DNA of 35,944 nt from positions 1-35,944 of the forward strand of contig CAKRSU010000020.1 in assembly GCA_934401755.1 (NCBI GenBank), given 5' to 3'. Source of the stretch: an uncultured Oxalobacter sp. Its GTDB lineage: Bacteria > Pseudomonadota > Gammaproteobacteria > Burkholderiales > Burkholderiaceae_D. The position numbers and the translations under genes were made by a program. The notes below the pieces were generated by a model. The model did no database searches. It was not told where the DNA came from and saw nothing but the letters and a program-made list of their open reading frames with translations. The stretch's first letter is position 1. The number at the start of each line of letters is the position of its first letter. Below, piece by piece: positions 1 through 6,773 of this stretch.

Positions 1-1
1 G

Positions 2-73
2 GCTGCTAAGATCTTTGGCGATTATTCCGATAAGGTTACTGGCCTCCAATTCGGTATTACTCATAAGTTCTAA
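2..73 (+). CDS. Outer-membrane porin, C-terminal end only (partial)
   Basis: Only the last 23 codons lie in the window. The peptide ends GLQFGITHKF and stop. Alternating hydrophobic residues and a terminal Phe are the hallmark of the last beta-strand of trimeric outer-membrane porins, where the terminal aromatic residue is read by the BAM insertion machinery (family knowledge). The same 62 bp recurs inverted at the far end of the window, so this is one of at least two porin genes with identical 3' ends. The 5' part is outside the window, so family and length cannot be judged. No clear terminator hairpin follows this copy, unlike the right-hand one. Confidence 0.75.
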   Translation, partial: AAKIFGDYSDKVTGLQFGITHKF

Positions 74-74
74 G
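13..74. repeat. Left copy of 62-bp inverted terminal repeat (porin 3' end)
   Basis: These bases are the exact reverse complement of 35883-35944. Identity stops one base after the porin stop codon on this side; on the other side it is limited by the window edge. It is coding sequence for the porin C-terminus, not a transposon end: there is no transposase and no target-site duplication. Confidence 0.9.
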
Positions 75-170
75 ATTACCATTAATATAGGAATGTTAAA
101 AAAATCCAATTAAACTACAGATTTTGGTTTGTAAATATTCAATAATCAAATTTTGATTTGGGAGCAAATA

Positions 171-365
171 ATGGAGAATACTGTACAGAAAAATACTGCT
201 GATTGGTATTGTCAAAAAATTCAGGAATCTGACGAATTGCATCAGCAAGAAACTTATCGTGAAGTTAGAAAAGTTGCAACAGATATTCAGATTATGGGGG
301 ATATGATTAAAGCGGTGTTTAATGATGGATCTCAGATGATTTTTCCTGCTGTACTTTTACGTTAG
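171..365 (+). CDS. Small hypothetical protein, 64 aa
   Basis: The ATG at 171 is preceded by a good Shine-Dalgarno sequence, GGGAG at 160-164 with six bases of spacing. This is preferred over an in-frame TTG at 153. The protein is hydrophilic and rich in Gln, Glu and Lys in its first half. It ends in a short beta-like segment (IKAVFNDGSQMIFPAVLLR) that loosely resembles small domains with an F-x-D-G turn. There is no signal peptide or membrane segment, and I do not recognise the family. It sits alone between the porin end and a gene-poor stretch, and a hairpin at 468-511 could end its transcript. It is probably a real gene because of the ribosome site, but its function is unknown. Confidence 0.5.
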   Translation: MENTVQKNTADWYCQKIQESDELHQQETYREVRKVATDIQIMGDMIKAVFNDGSQMIFPAVLLR

Positions 366-467
366 CTGTATTAGAGAGAGCTAGATATTCTTAGCAACTT
401 TTGGGGAAGTAGAGAATAATTAATTATTCGGATTTGTTATATCGCATTGATTAGCTAGTGAAATAAT

Positions 468-511
468 AAGTTCCATGTTCGCATTGTCATTTGGTGTTTT
501 GCATGGAACTT
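468..511. repeat. Long-loop inverted repeat, possible terminator
   Basis: AAGTTCCATG (468-477) is perfectly complementary to CATGGAACTT (502-511), with a 24-base loop. Only a short T stretch follows. It could end transcription of the small gene at 171-365, but the long loop and poor T-run make this uncertain. Confidence 0.35.
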
Positions 512-610
512 TTCGTATATCGGCGTTTGAGTTCTTTTTATTAAAAGGAACGAGCGAAATGTTATATTAGAGTTCTACGCTAGGGTAATAAAAGAGAATT
601 GTCTAATTGG

Positions 611-751
611 ATGAAACAATTTTTTGCTTCTGAATTAGAGGTAATGTCGGAAAATGCCAAAAAATCGATTATTAAAAATGTTGAAGAATTAACAAAGAAG
701 CAACTCTGGAATAGAAATGAATGGATTTTAGACTATTGCAAATTAGGGTAG
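611..751 (+). CDS. Possible very small ORF, 46 aa
   Basis: The frame starts MKQFFASELEVMSENAKKSI and ends DYCKLG. It is Lys/Glu rich and would be mostly helical. An in-frame TTG at 599 is an alternative start. The Shine-Dalgarno match is poor (GAGAA 12 bases upstream). I recognise no family. It may be a small protein, the remnant of a decayed gene, or chance. Confidence 0.2.
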   Translation: MKQFFASELEVMSENAKKSIIKNVEELTKKQLWNRNEWILDYCKLG

Positions 752-898
752 TTGCACATATTCGATCGTTTCCTATATCGGGGTTACTGTGGAACTCCTA
801 ACGACAACTATGGTTCCATTACTATGAATAAGAGCAATGCGTTTTCTAGTGTTAAGAATTAGTTCAGCAATTTTGTCTGTAATCTATAAATGACCTAG

Positions 899-929
899 AA
901 AAAGAAAAGGCGTGATTTTTAGTCACGCC
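899..929 (-). terminator. Rho-independent terminator of hydN-fdhF
   Basis: Read on the minus strand, GGCGTGA pairs with TCACGCC around a seven-base loop and is followed by a T-rich tract (TTTTCTTTTT). It lies about 45 bases past the fdhF stop codon. Confidence 0.85.
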
Positions 930-973
930 AAATTTCTCTATCCTAAACAGCCATTTTATATAAATAACAAGAA

Positions 974-3154
974 TTATGCAGCTTGATTGAGTGTCAGTAC
1001 TTTATCATTTGCATCAGCCAGGCGAGTTTTTAGCTTATCATATTCTTCAATAAGATATTGTTCCGCCCATTTTTGATCATTAATTTTTTCAATACGTACT
1101 GCGCTGTATTTATATTCCGGTGTCTTTGAAGTTGGATCTAAATGTTCAATAGTTAATTCGTTACATGCTCCAATCCACCATTGGTAAGTCATATAAATGG
1201 CCCCACGATTAGTTCGCTCAGTAATATAAGCTCGAGTAATAACTTTTCCTCGCCGTCCTTCGACCCAGATGAGTTCTTTATCTCGAATATTTAATTCTTT
1301 TGCATCAACAGGATTGATTTGAGCAAAACCTGGTTCATCAGCTAGTGTTGCGAGTGCAGGACAATTACCTGTCATTGAACGGCAAGAATAATGACCAACC
1401 TCACGAACAGTACATAGAATTAATGGGAACTTTTCATCAATTTGATCAACAGGAGGACGCCATTCAGCAGGTAACATATGTGCTTTACCATTATCTGTTA
1501 GAAATTCTCCATCACGATACATCCATAGATCTCCTGGATCATCTAACGTGCGACAAGGGAAAGAAACCCACCCTAATCCTTCCATCTTTTCATAGGTAGC
1601 GCCATAGAAAAGAGGTGATAATTCGCGCATTTCATCCCAAATTTCTTTAGTATTGTTATAGTGCATTGGGTATCCCATAGCGGTCGCCATTAAGCTATGA
1701 ATTTCCCAATCATGTTTTGTGCCTTCAGGGGCTTTAATTGCCGTGTACATTCTCTGAAAGCCTCGATCAGCTGCGGTATAGACACCATCATGCTCTCCCC
1801 ATGATGTTGCAGGGAAAACAACGTCTGCTTCTGAGACTGATTTTGTCATAAAAATGTCTTGAGCAATAAATAGTTCAAGTTGGCTATAGGCGTGCCGAAC
1901 AGCATTAAGATCAGGTTCTGTTTGAAATGGATCTTCACCGAAAAGGTAAACGGCTTTGAGTTTTCCTGCTTCAATATTGTGCCCAACTTCTGTAATTGGG
2001 ATGCCTTTTTCTGCTGGCAGCTTCTCAACGCCCCATGCTTTTTCGAATTTAGCACGAATCTCAGGATCTGTAACCGATTGATAACCAGGAAAACGTCCTG
2101 GTAAAGCGCCCATATCACAAGAGCCTTGGACATTATTTTGTCCACGTACGGGACCAACGCCAACATTTGGACGAGCAAGATTACCTGTCATTGCAGCAAT
2201 ATTAGATAATTGAATACAAGTTTCTACACCTTGCCCCCATTGAGTAACTCCCATCCCCCAAAGAATGGTTGCAGATTCGGCTGCGGCATACATATGTACT
2301 GCTTTACGGACCATTTCTGGGTCTAATCCTGTAATTTCAGCTGTATTTTCAGGGGTGTATTTTTGAACAGTTTCCCAAACTTTATCAAAACCATCGACGT
2401 GATTTTCAATAAATTCTTTGTCGATTAAATTTTCTTCAATTAAAACATGTTGCATTGCATTGCAAAGAGCAACATTAGAACCATTTCTCAGTTGTAGATG
2501 AATGTCACTAATTCTTGCTGATTCAATAACACGCGGATCGACGACGATAATTTTGGCCCCTTTTTGTTTTGCTTTGATAATTCGTCGAGCGACAATAGGA
2601 TGAGAATCGGCTGGATTGTATCCGAAAATCATAATACATTTACTGTCTTCGATTTCTACAATCGAATTACTCATAGATCCATTACCAAGCGTTCTATCTA
2701 ATGCTTCCACTGAAGGGCCGTGACAAACGCGTGCACAACAATCAACATTATTGGTTCCGATGACTGCGCGTGCAAACTTTTGAGCAATATAATTGGCTTC
2801 ATTGCCTGGACCTCTTGCGCACCCACTGACGAAAATAGAATCTGGACCATATTTCTCTTTAATTTCCATCAGTTTAGAGCTGGCAAAGCGAATGGCTTCA
2901 TCCCAAGATACTTCTGTAAATGGCTCTCCTCGTTTATAACGAACAAGTGGGCGAGTTAATCGAGGAGTCAGAATACGTGTATCATTTAAAAATTCCCAGC
3001 CATAATATCCTTTCAGGCAAAGTTCACCTTGATTGGTAAAACCATTAGCACCTTCTGCTTTAAGGATCTTATTTTTTTCAACGTCAACAGTGAATTCGAT
3101 TTTGCAACCTGATGCACAATAAGGACAGACTACTAATGATTTTTTTATGGTCAT
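974..3154 (-). CDS. fdhF: Formate dehydrogenase H-type molybdoenzyme, cysteine form
   Basis: This predicted cytoplasmic catalytic subunit oxidises formate to CO2 at a bis-MGD molybdenum centre. It has 726 residues (E. coli FdhF has 715). The start at 3154 is chosen for its GGAGG ribosome site; an upstream in-frame ATG at 3169 lacks this. The N-terminal 4Fe-4S site is Cys10, Cys13, Cys17 and Cys46, with the adjacent Lys48 used in electron transfer. The active-site stretch CCARVCHGPS places Cys144, encoded by TGT, where E. coli has selenocysteine, next to His145. The C-terminal domain keeps MTYQWWIGACNEL, typical of FdhF. There is no Tat signal. It lies downstream of a HydN-like ferredoxin in one operon and is divergent from a flavoprotein that may pass electrons to NAD(P). 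No hydrogenase genes are nearby, so a formate-hydrogen lyase role is not supported here. Confidence 0.92.
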   Translation of the reverse strand: MTIKKSLVVCPYCASGCKIEFTVDVEKNKILKAEGANGFTNQGELCLKGYYGWEFLNDTRILTPRLTRPLVRYKRGEPFTEVSWDEAIRFASSKLMEIKEKYGPDSIFVSGCARGPGNEANYIAQKFARAVIGTNNVDCCARVCHGPSVEALDRTLGNGSMSNSIVEIEDSKCIMIFGYNPADSHPIVARRIIKAKQKGAKIIVVDPRVIESARISDIHLQLRNGSNVALCNAMQHVLIEENLIDKEFIENHVDGFDKVWETVQKYTPENTAEITGLDPEMVRKAVHMYAAAESATILWGMGVTQWGQGVETCIQLSNIAAMTGNLARPNVGVGPVRGQNNVQGSCDMGALPGRFPGYQSVTDPEIRAKFEKAWGVEKLPAEKGIPITEVGHNIEAGKLKAVYLFGEDPFQTEPDLNAVRHAYSQLELFIAQDIFMTKSVSEADVVFPATSWGEHDGVYTAADRGFQRMYTAIKAPEGTKHDWEIHSLMATAMGYPMHYNNTKEIWDEMRELSPLFYGATYEKMEGLGWVSFPCRTLDDPGDLWMYRDGEFLTDNGKAHMLPAEWRPPVDQIDEKFPLILCTVREVGHYSCRSMTGNCPALATLADEPGFAQINPVDAKELNIRDKELIWVEGRRGKVITRAYITERTNRGAIYMTYQWWIGACNELTIEHLDPTSKTPEYKYSAVRIEKINDQKWAEQYLIEEYDKLKTRLADANDKVLTLNQAA

Positions 3155-3219
3155 GATTCCTCCAAACATTCAAAATTGCTATTACGCTTATGGATGTTAC
3201 CAAATGCCTTAATTAAGGA

Positions 3220-3762
3220 TTATTTGAAAGCTTCAGGTGGCATGCTAAAAGCTGATTTTTCGCGTTTTTCCTGAGTTTTTGCTTCAATAGCAGACATATC
3301 TACCAAATGAAGTGCTTTGGTTGGACAAACTTTGACGCATTGCTGCCCATCAGGAACATTAATACAGAGGTCGCATTTATTCGCAACACGTACAGTTTTT
3401 TTAACACTAAGTGGTCCCAAATTCGCTTGTTTTACGGGTTTCGTGATAACTTCCATTGCGCCGAATGGACAAGCTAGTACACAAGATTGGCAACCAATAC
3501 ATCGTTCAGTCACAATCTGAACGGTATTGTCGCGATAAACCAATGCATTAGTTGGACAAACTCTAACGCAAGGTGCATTTTCACAATGGTGACACTGCAC
3601 TGGCGCAGACATTTCCAATCCTTTGATCACTTTTAAGCGGGGATGGAAATTTTCAGGTGTCAAATCATTTTCAGCGCCACTTGGATGTGCGAGTACACAA
3701 GCGACCTCGCACGTGCGGCAACCGATACATCTATCTGGTTCTGCAATAACAAACCGGTTCAT
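3220..3762 (-). CDS. hydN: HydN/HycB-like ferredoxin with four 4Fe-4S clusters
   Basis: This is a 180-residue polyferredoxin beginning MNRFVIAEPDRCIGCRTC, very close in layout to E. coli HydN. Four cysteine groups are visible (CIGCRTCEVAC, CHHCENAPC..C, CIGCQSCVLAC, CDLC...CVKVC), enough for four 4Fe-4S clusters. The start at 3762 matches the family N-terminus and has GGAG about 12 bases upstream; a longer in-frame start at 3810 is unlikely. It is the first gene of the minus-strand operon, 65 bp before fdhF. The likely role is to carry electrons between FdhF and a redox partner in the cytoplasm, by analogy with HydN/HycB. No membrane segments or signal peptide are seen. Confidence 0.88.
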   Translation of the reverse strand: MNRFVIAEPDRCIGCRTCEVACVLAHPSGAENDLTPENFHPRLKVIKGLEMSAPVQCHHCENAPCVRVCPTNALVYRDNTVQIVTERCIGCQSCVLACPFGAMEVITKPVKQANLGPLSVKKTVRVANKCDLCINVPDGQQCVKVCPTKALHLVDMSAIEAKTQEKREKSAFSMPPEAFK

Positions 3763-4087
3763 TTTTATTCTGTCTCCTGCCCGTAAGAGGCTTTTAGGAA
3801 AATTCATCAAAGACGGTCATTTTACCTTTAAGGGAGCCAGTATCCCCAAAGGTGGATTAAATCAGTGAGTGCCGTCTGTTTATATTATGCCGATCCATAT
3901 TATATGACATGCTTTGAATTTCTGTGTGGCTTATGTACCGAATATCCCCCTATCAGGTCAGTTTTGATTAGGATTTGGTGTTAATATTGTCGTTTATAGA
4001 AAATGCTCATGTTACATCTATTCAATAATAAAATACTCTTGAGCAAATAAAGACTGAAATTTATTTTTCTGGCAGACTGACATAACT
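3763..4087. promoter_or_regulatory. Divergent control region of the formate module
   Basis: This 325-bp gap separates hydN-fdhF (minus) from the flavoprotein gene (plus), so it should hold both promoters. I could not find a convincing sigma-70 pair, a sigma-54 element (TGGCAC-N5-TTGC) or a clean FNR palindrome. An AT-rich core carries two direct copies of ATATTAT (3882-3888 and 3897-3903), one possible regulator site. Confidence 0.4.
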
Positions 4088-6193
4088 ATGGCAAACGAAA
4101 AAGAAGCTCCAAAACCAACATGCCCTATTACGGACATTCTGGAGGCATTACGCACATCTTTACATACTGAAGGGACTCTTTCTAAGAATGCTCGTCCTGC
4201 TGTTGCGCGAGTTACCCGTATCATTACAGAGATTACGCTTGGACGTAATAATATTCAAAGTCTTGATGAACTGAATAAGGCAACAGAAGAACTAAGAGGT
4301 ATCGTTCCAGAGCTTGGCAATGCTGTAGCACATTCATTGGAAATACAAAGGAAAGAATGGGAAGCGCATCTTTTAGGCAATTGTACGGTTGGGACTTGTT
4401 TTAAACCTCGTTCAGCACCTTGTCAGGAAGCTTGTCCAGCTCATATTGATATTCCTAGTATGATGGCGCATATTGGGCATGGTAATTTTTCAGAATCGCT
4501 CAAAGTCTTATCTAAAGACACGCCGTTACCAGATTCTTGTGGTTTGGTTTGTCCAGCGCCTTGTGAATATGACTGTGTTCAAAATGAGGTTTCTGGTAAA
4601 CCTGTTTTCATTCGTCCAATGAAACATGTTGCCGCACGTTGTGCAGAAATTCGTCCAGATTTGAAAAAAGCAGCCCCGACAGGCAAAAAAATTGCTATTG
4701 TAGGGTGTGGACCATCTGGGATCACGGCCGCATATTATTTAGCGCAAAAAGGGCATACAGTAGAAATATTCGATGAGCGTCAGCATCCAGGCGGTGTTAT
4801 GCGGTATGGGATTCCGAATTATCGTTTACCTGATTACAAATTGTATGCAGAAATTGATGTGGTTAAAAAATTAGGCGTGAAAATCCATTTAGGGTATCAC
4901 GTTGAGCATGCTAAAGAGTTTCAAGATAAAGGATATGATGCAACCTTATTAGCAACAGGTATGCAAAATTCTAAACGGTTAGGTGTCCCTGGCGACGATC
5001 AAGATTTTGTAATAGGTGGAATGGATTTTCTATCGGCCGTTCGTTCGGGCAAAAATCCACGTGTTGGACCTCATGTTATTGTGATTGGTGGCGGGAATGC
5101 TGCAATTGACGTTGCGATGACAGCATTTCGTCAAGGGGCTGAAAAAGTCCAAATGTGGTATCGTCGTAATCGTAAGCAAATGCCAGCAAATCCACATGAA
5201 GTTGAATTGGCTCTAGCAGAAGGCGTTGAACTGGTTGAATTTTGGGCCCCAACTCGTATTTTAGAGGGTGGAAAAATTGAGTTTGAGCGCTCTCGTTATG
5301 CACCTGATGCGGGGAAAGTGGCTCCAATTATTGTTCAAGCAGATCAAATTTTCGCAGGTATTGGTCAAGAGGCTGATTTGGGATGGCTTGAAGGCTCAAA
5401 GATTGAAACCAAATGGGGCGCTATTGTTAATGATCCTGATACGTTAATGACTGCAGAAAAAGGTATTTTCACAAGTGGCGATATTGCGCATGGTGCAAGT
5501 ACCGTTGTTGCCGCAATTGGTTCAGGTAAACGGGTTGCATTGTCTATTCATGAATATTTGACCGGAGAAAAAGCAGATTACGCTTCTCTTGAGTCACAAC
5601 GTCGTGATGAAGTTCCATTTGTTGAAGCGGAACCTGAAAGACGAATGTCTTCTGAAAGGGCGCATATTGAAGAACATGATCCTAATACTCGTAAATTTTC
5701 TCATGAATTTATGCAAGAGGATTGGGATGAAAAAGTGGCAGCCGTTGAAGCTCAGCGGTGCTTACGATGTGATACTTGTATCGGTTGTGGGTTATGTGAA
5801 TTGGCTTGCATCGAAGTTGGCGTTGAAGCGCTTCAGATGGTTGAAACGAAAGGCGGTCGGATGGTCTTTAAGGATTTCTTAAGGCCAGCGGATAAGTGTA
5901 TCGGTTGTGGCGCTTGTGCTGCTGTTTGTCCAACCGGTGCCATTATGGTTGAAGATCGAGATGGCTTCCGAATTACAGAGATTACAGGATCAATTGTTCG
6001 TAAACAGCCTATGCAGGTTTGTGCAGCTTGTGGAGAGACATTCTCTGCATCAGCTATTCAGGTTCAAAAAGGCGCGGATTTATTAGGAAGTGCTTATCAA
6101 CAGCCTAAGTTGTGTCCATCTTGTTCTCGGACGCAGTCTGCAGAGGCATTAAAAAATATGCAGTGGCTCTATAGTTTAACGTCACAGCAATAA
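4088..6193 (+). CDS. GltD-like NAD(P)/FAD oxidoreductase fused to ferredoxin and CxxC domains
   Basis: This 701-residue protein is predicted to exchange electrons between NAD(P)H and iron-sulfur partners. Residues 1-95 form a helical region. Residues 99-163 carry cysteines (99, 104, 112, 116, then 151, 155, 159, 163) like the cluster-binding N-terminus of the glutamate synthase small subunit. An FAD-binding GCGPSG lies at 206-211, an NAD(P)-binding GGGNAA at 334-339, and the closing FAD motif (TSGDIAHG) at about 462-469. Residues 558-574 and 604-614 form a two-cluster ferredoxin. Two CxxC pairs (645/648, 676/679) form a zinc-ribbon-like tail. GltD relatives such as AegA and SfrB work with formate or NADPH metabolism. 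Its position divergent from hydN-fdhF suggests it is the NAD(P) partner of the formate dehydrogenase. There is no GltB large subunit nearby, so glutamate synthase is unlikely. Confidence 0.85.
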   Translation: MANEKEAPKPTCPITDILEALRTSLHTEGTLSKNARPAVARVTRIITEITLGRNNIQSLDELNKATEELRGIVPELGNAVAHSLEIQRKEWEAHLLGNCTVGTCFKPRSAPCQEACPAHIDIPSMMAHIGHGNFSESLKVLSKDTPLPDSCGLVCPAPCEYDCVQNEVSGKPVFIRPMKHVAARCAEIRPDLKKAAPTGKKIAIVGCGPSGITAAYYLAQKGHTVEIFDERQHPGGVMRYGIPNYRLPDYKLYAEIDVVKKLGVKIHLGYHVEHAKEFQDKGYDATLLATGMQNSKRLGVPGDDQDFVIGGMDFLSAVRSGKNPRVGPHVIVIGGGNAAIDVAMTAFRQGAEKVQMWYRRNRKQMPANPHEVELALAEGVELVEFWAPTRILEGGKIEFERSRYAPDAGKVAPIIVQADQIFAGIGQEADLGWLEGSKIETKWGAIVNDPDTLMTAEKGIFTSGDIAHGASTVVAAIGSGKRVALSIHEYLTGEKADYASLESQRRDEVPFVEAEPERRMSSERAHIEEHDPNTRKFSHEFMQEDWDEKVAAVEAQRCLRCDTCIGCGLCELACIEVGVEALQMVETKGGRMVFKDFLRPADKCIGCGACAAVCPTGAIMVEDRDGFRITEITGSIVRKQPMQVCAACGETFSASAIQVQKGADLLGSAYQQPKLCPSCSRTQSAEALKNMQWLYSLTSQQ

Positions 6194-6205
6194 AAGTGAG
6201 CGGAT

Positions 6206-6239
6206 ATCCCCATAATACATTGTTTTATGGGGATTTTTT
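6206..6239 (+). terminator. Rho-independent terminator after the flavoprotein gene
   Basis: ATCCCCATAA (6206-6215) pairs perfectly with TTATGGGGAT (6225-6234) around a nine-base loop, followed by a T tract. It sits just past the 6193 stop and also faces the convergent mobB end. Confidence 0.9.
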
Positions 6240-6241
6240 CT

Positions 6242-6760
6242 TTACTGGTTCAGTATCCACTTAGCGATTTGATTAATATCATTTAGATTTAACCAAATCA
6301 TATTTAAAGGAAAATTTCGGGGCTGAGGTGTATCTGATGCAACAGCTTTGATATGAGGGTTTTCTAAATACATGGGTTGTTTTCCAAGTATTGGGCGATA
6401 TACTTCTAGGTGCGGTATTGCTTCGTTTCGAAATCCTTCAACTAAAGTAATATCAGCAGATTGCATACGAGAGAGTAATTCTTTTAATGGTGGTTCTTTT
6501 TCATTGCGTAGTTCGTGGGTAATCACAAATCGGAATGGAGAGGTAAGCAGTACTTCTGCTGCACCCGCTCGTCTTATCCGTGCACTGTCTTTATGAGGCG
6601 GTTCAAGTTCTACGTTATGGTGACTATCTTTGACAACATTAACACGAAGTCCATAATCAATCAGTATGGGGATAAGTTTTTCAATTAACGTTGTTTTGCC
6701 ACTTCCCGACCAGCCTGAAATTCCAATGAGAGAATGTTGGAGATTGGTATTAGGGATCAT
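6242..6760 (-). CDS. mobB: Molybdopterin-guanine dinucleotide biosynthesis protein MobB
   Basis: A 172-residue P-loop GTPase with the Walker A motif GWSGSGKT at residues 16-23, then the family blocks VVKDSHHN and DSARIRRAGA and the later VEGFR. MobB assists MobA in attaching GMP to molybdopterin, giving the MGD form of the cofactor used by enzymes such as FdhF. Length and motif order fit the family. It is the second gene of a minus-strand pair, 13 bp after the solute-binding protein gene, and is convergent with the flavoprotein gene. No strong Shine-Dalgarno precedes the ATG, so it may be translated by coupling. mobA is not in the window. The link to the neighbouring formate dehydrogenase is functional inference from shared cofactor need. 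Confidence 0.9.
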   Translation of the reverse strand: MIPNTNLQHSLIGISGWSGSGKTTLIEKLIPILIDYGLRVNVVKDSHHNVELEPPHKDSARIRRAGAAEVLLTSPFRFVITHELRNEKEPPLKELLSRMQSADITLVEGFRNEAIPHLEVYRPILGKQPMYLENPHIKAVASDTPQPRNFPLNMIWLNLNDINQIAKWILNQ

Positions 6761-6773
6761 AATTTTTTTTGAG

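Larger units (their letters stand above)
366..896. other. Gene-poor AT-rich stretch
   Basis: About 530 bases separate the small gene from the fdhF terminator. I see no long reading frame and no similarity to a known gene. It holds one hairpin (468-511), one possible 46-codon frame (611-751) and a weak dyad (TGGAAC near 790 with GTTCCA near 814). Frequent stops in all frames suggest non-coding or decayed sequence. Confidence 0.5.

Noticed and set aside
13..74. The terminal inverted repeats as transposon ends enclosing a composite element
   Set aside because: The repeat is coding sequence for a porin C-terminus, no transposase is present, and the enclosed genes are core housekeeping genes.
3209..3220. 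The CCTTAATTAAGG palindrome between hydN and fdhF as an operator
   Set aside because: It is short, AT-rich and lies inside an operon at the hydN stop codon; such a match is expected by chance in this composition.
3763..4087. Sigma-54/FhlA or FNR control of the formate module
   Set aside because: I could not find a TGGCAC-N5-TTGC element or a TTGAT-N4-ATCAA site with acceptable matches on either strand.
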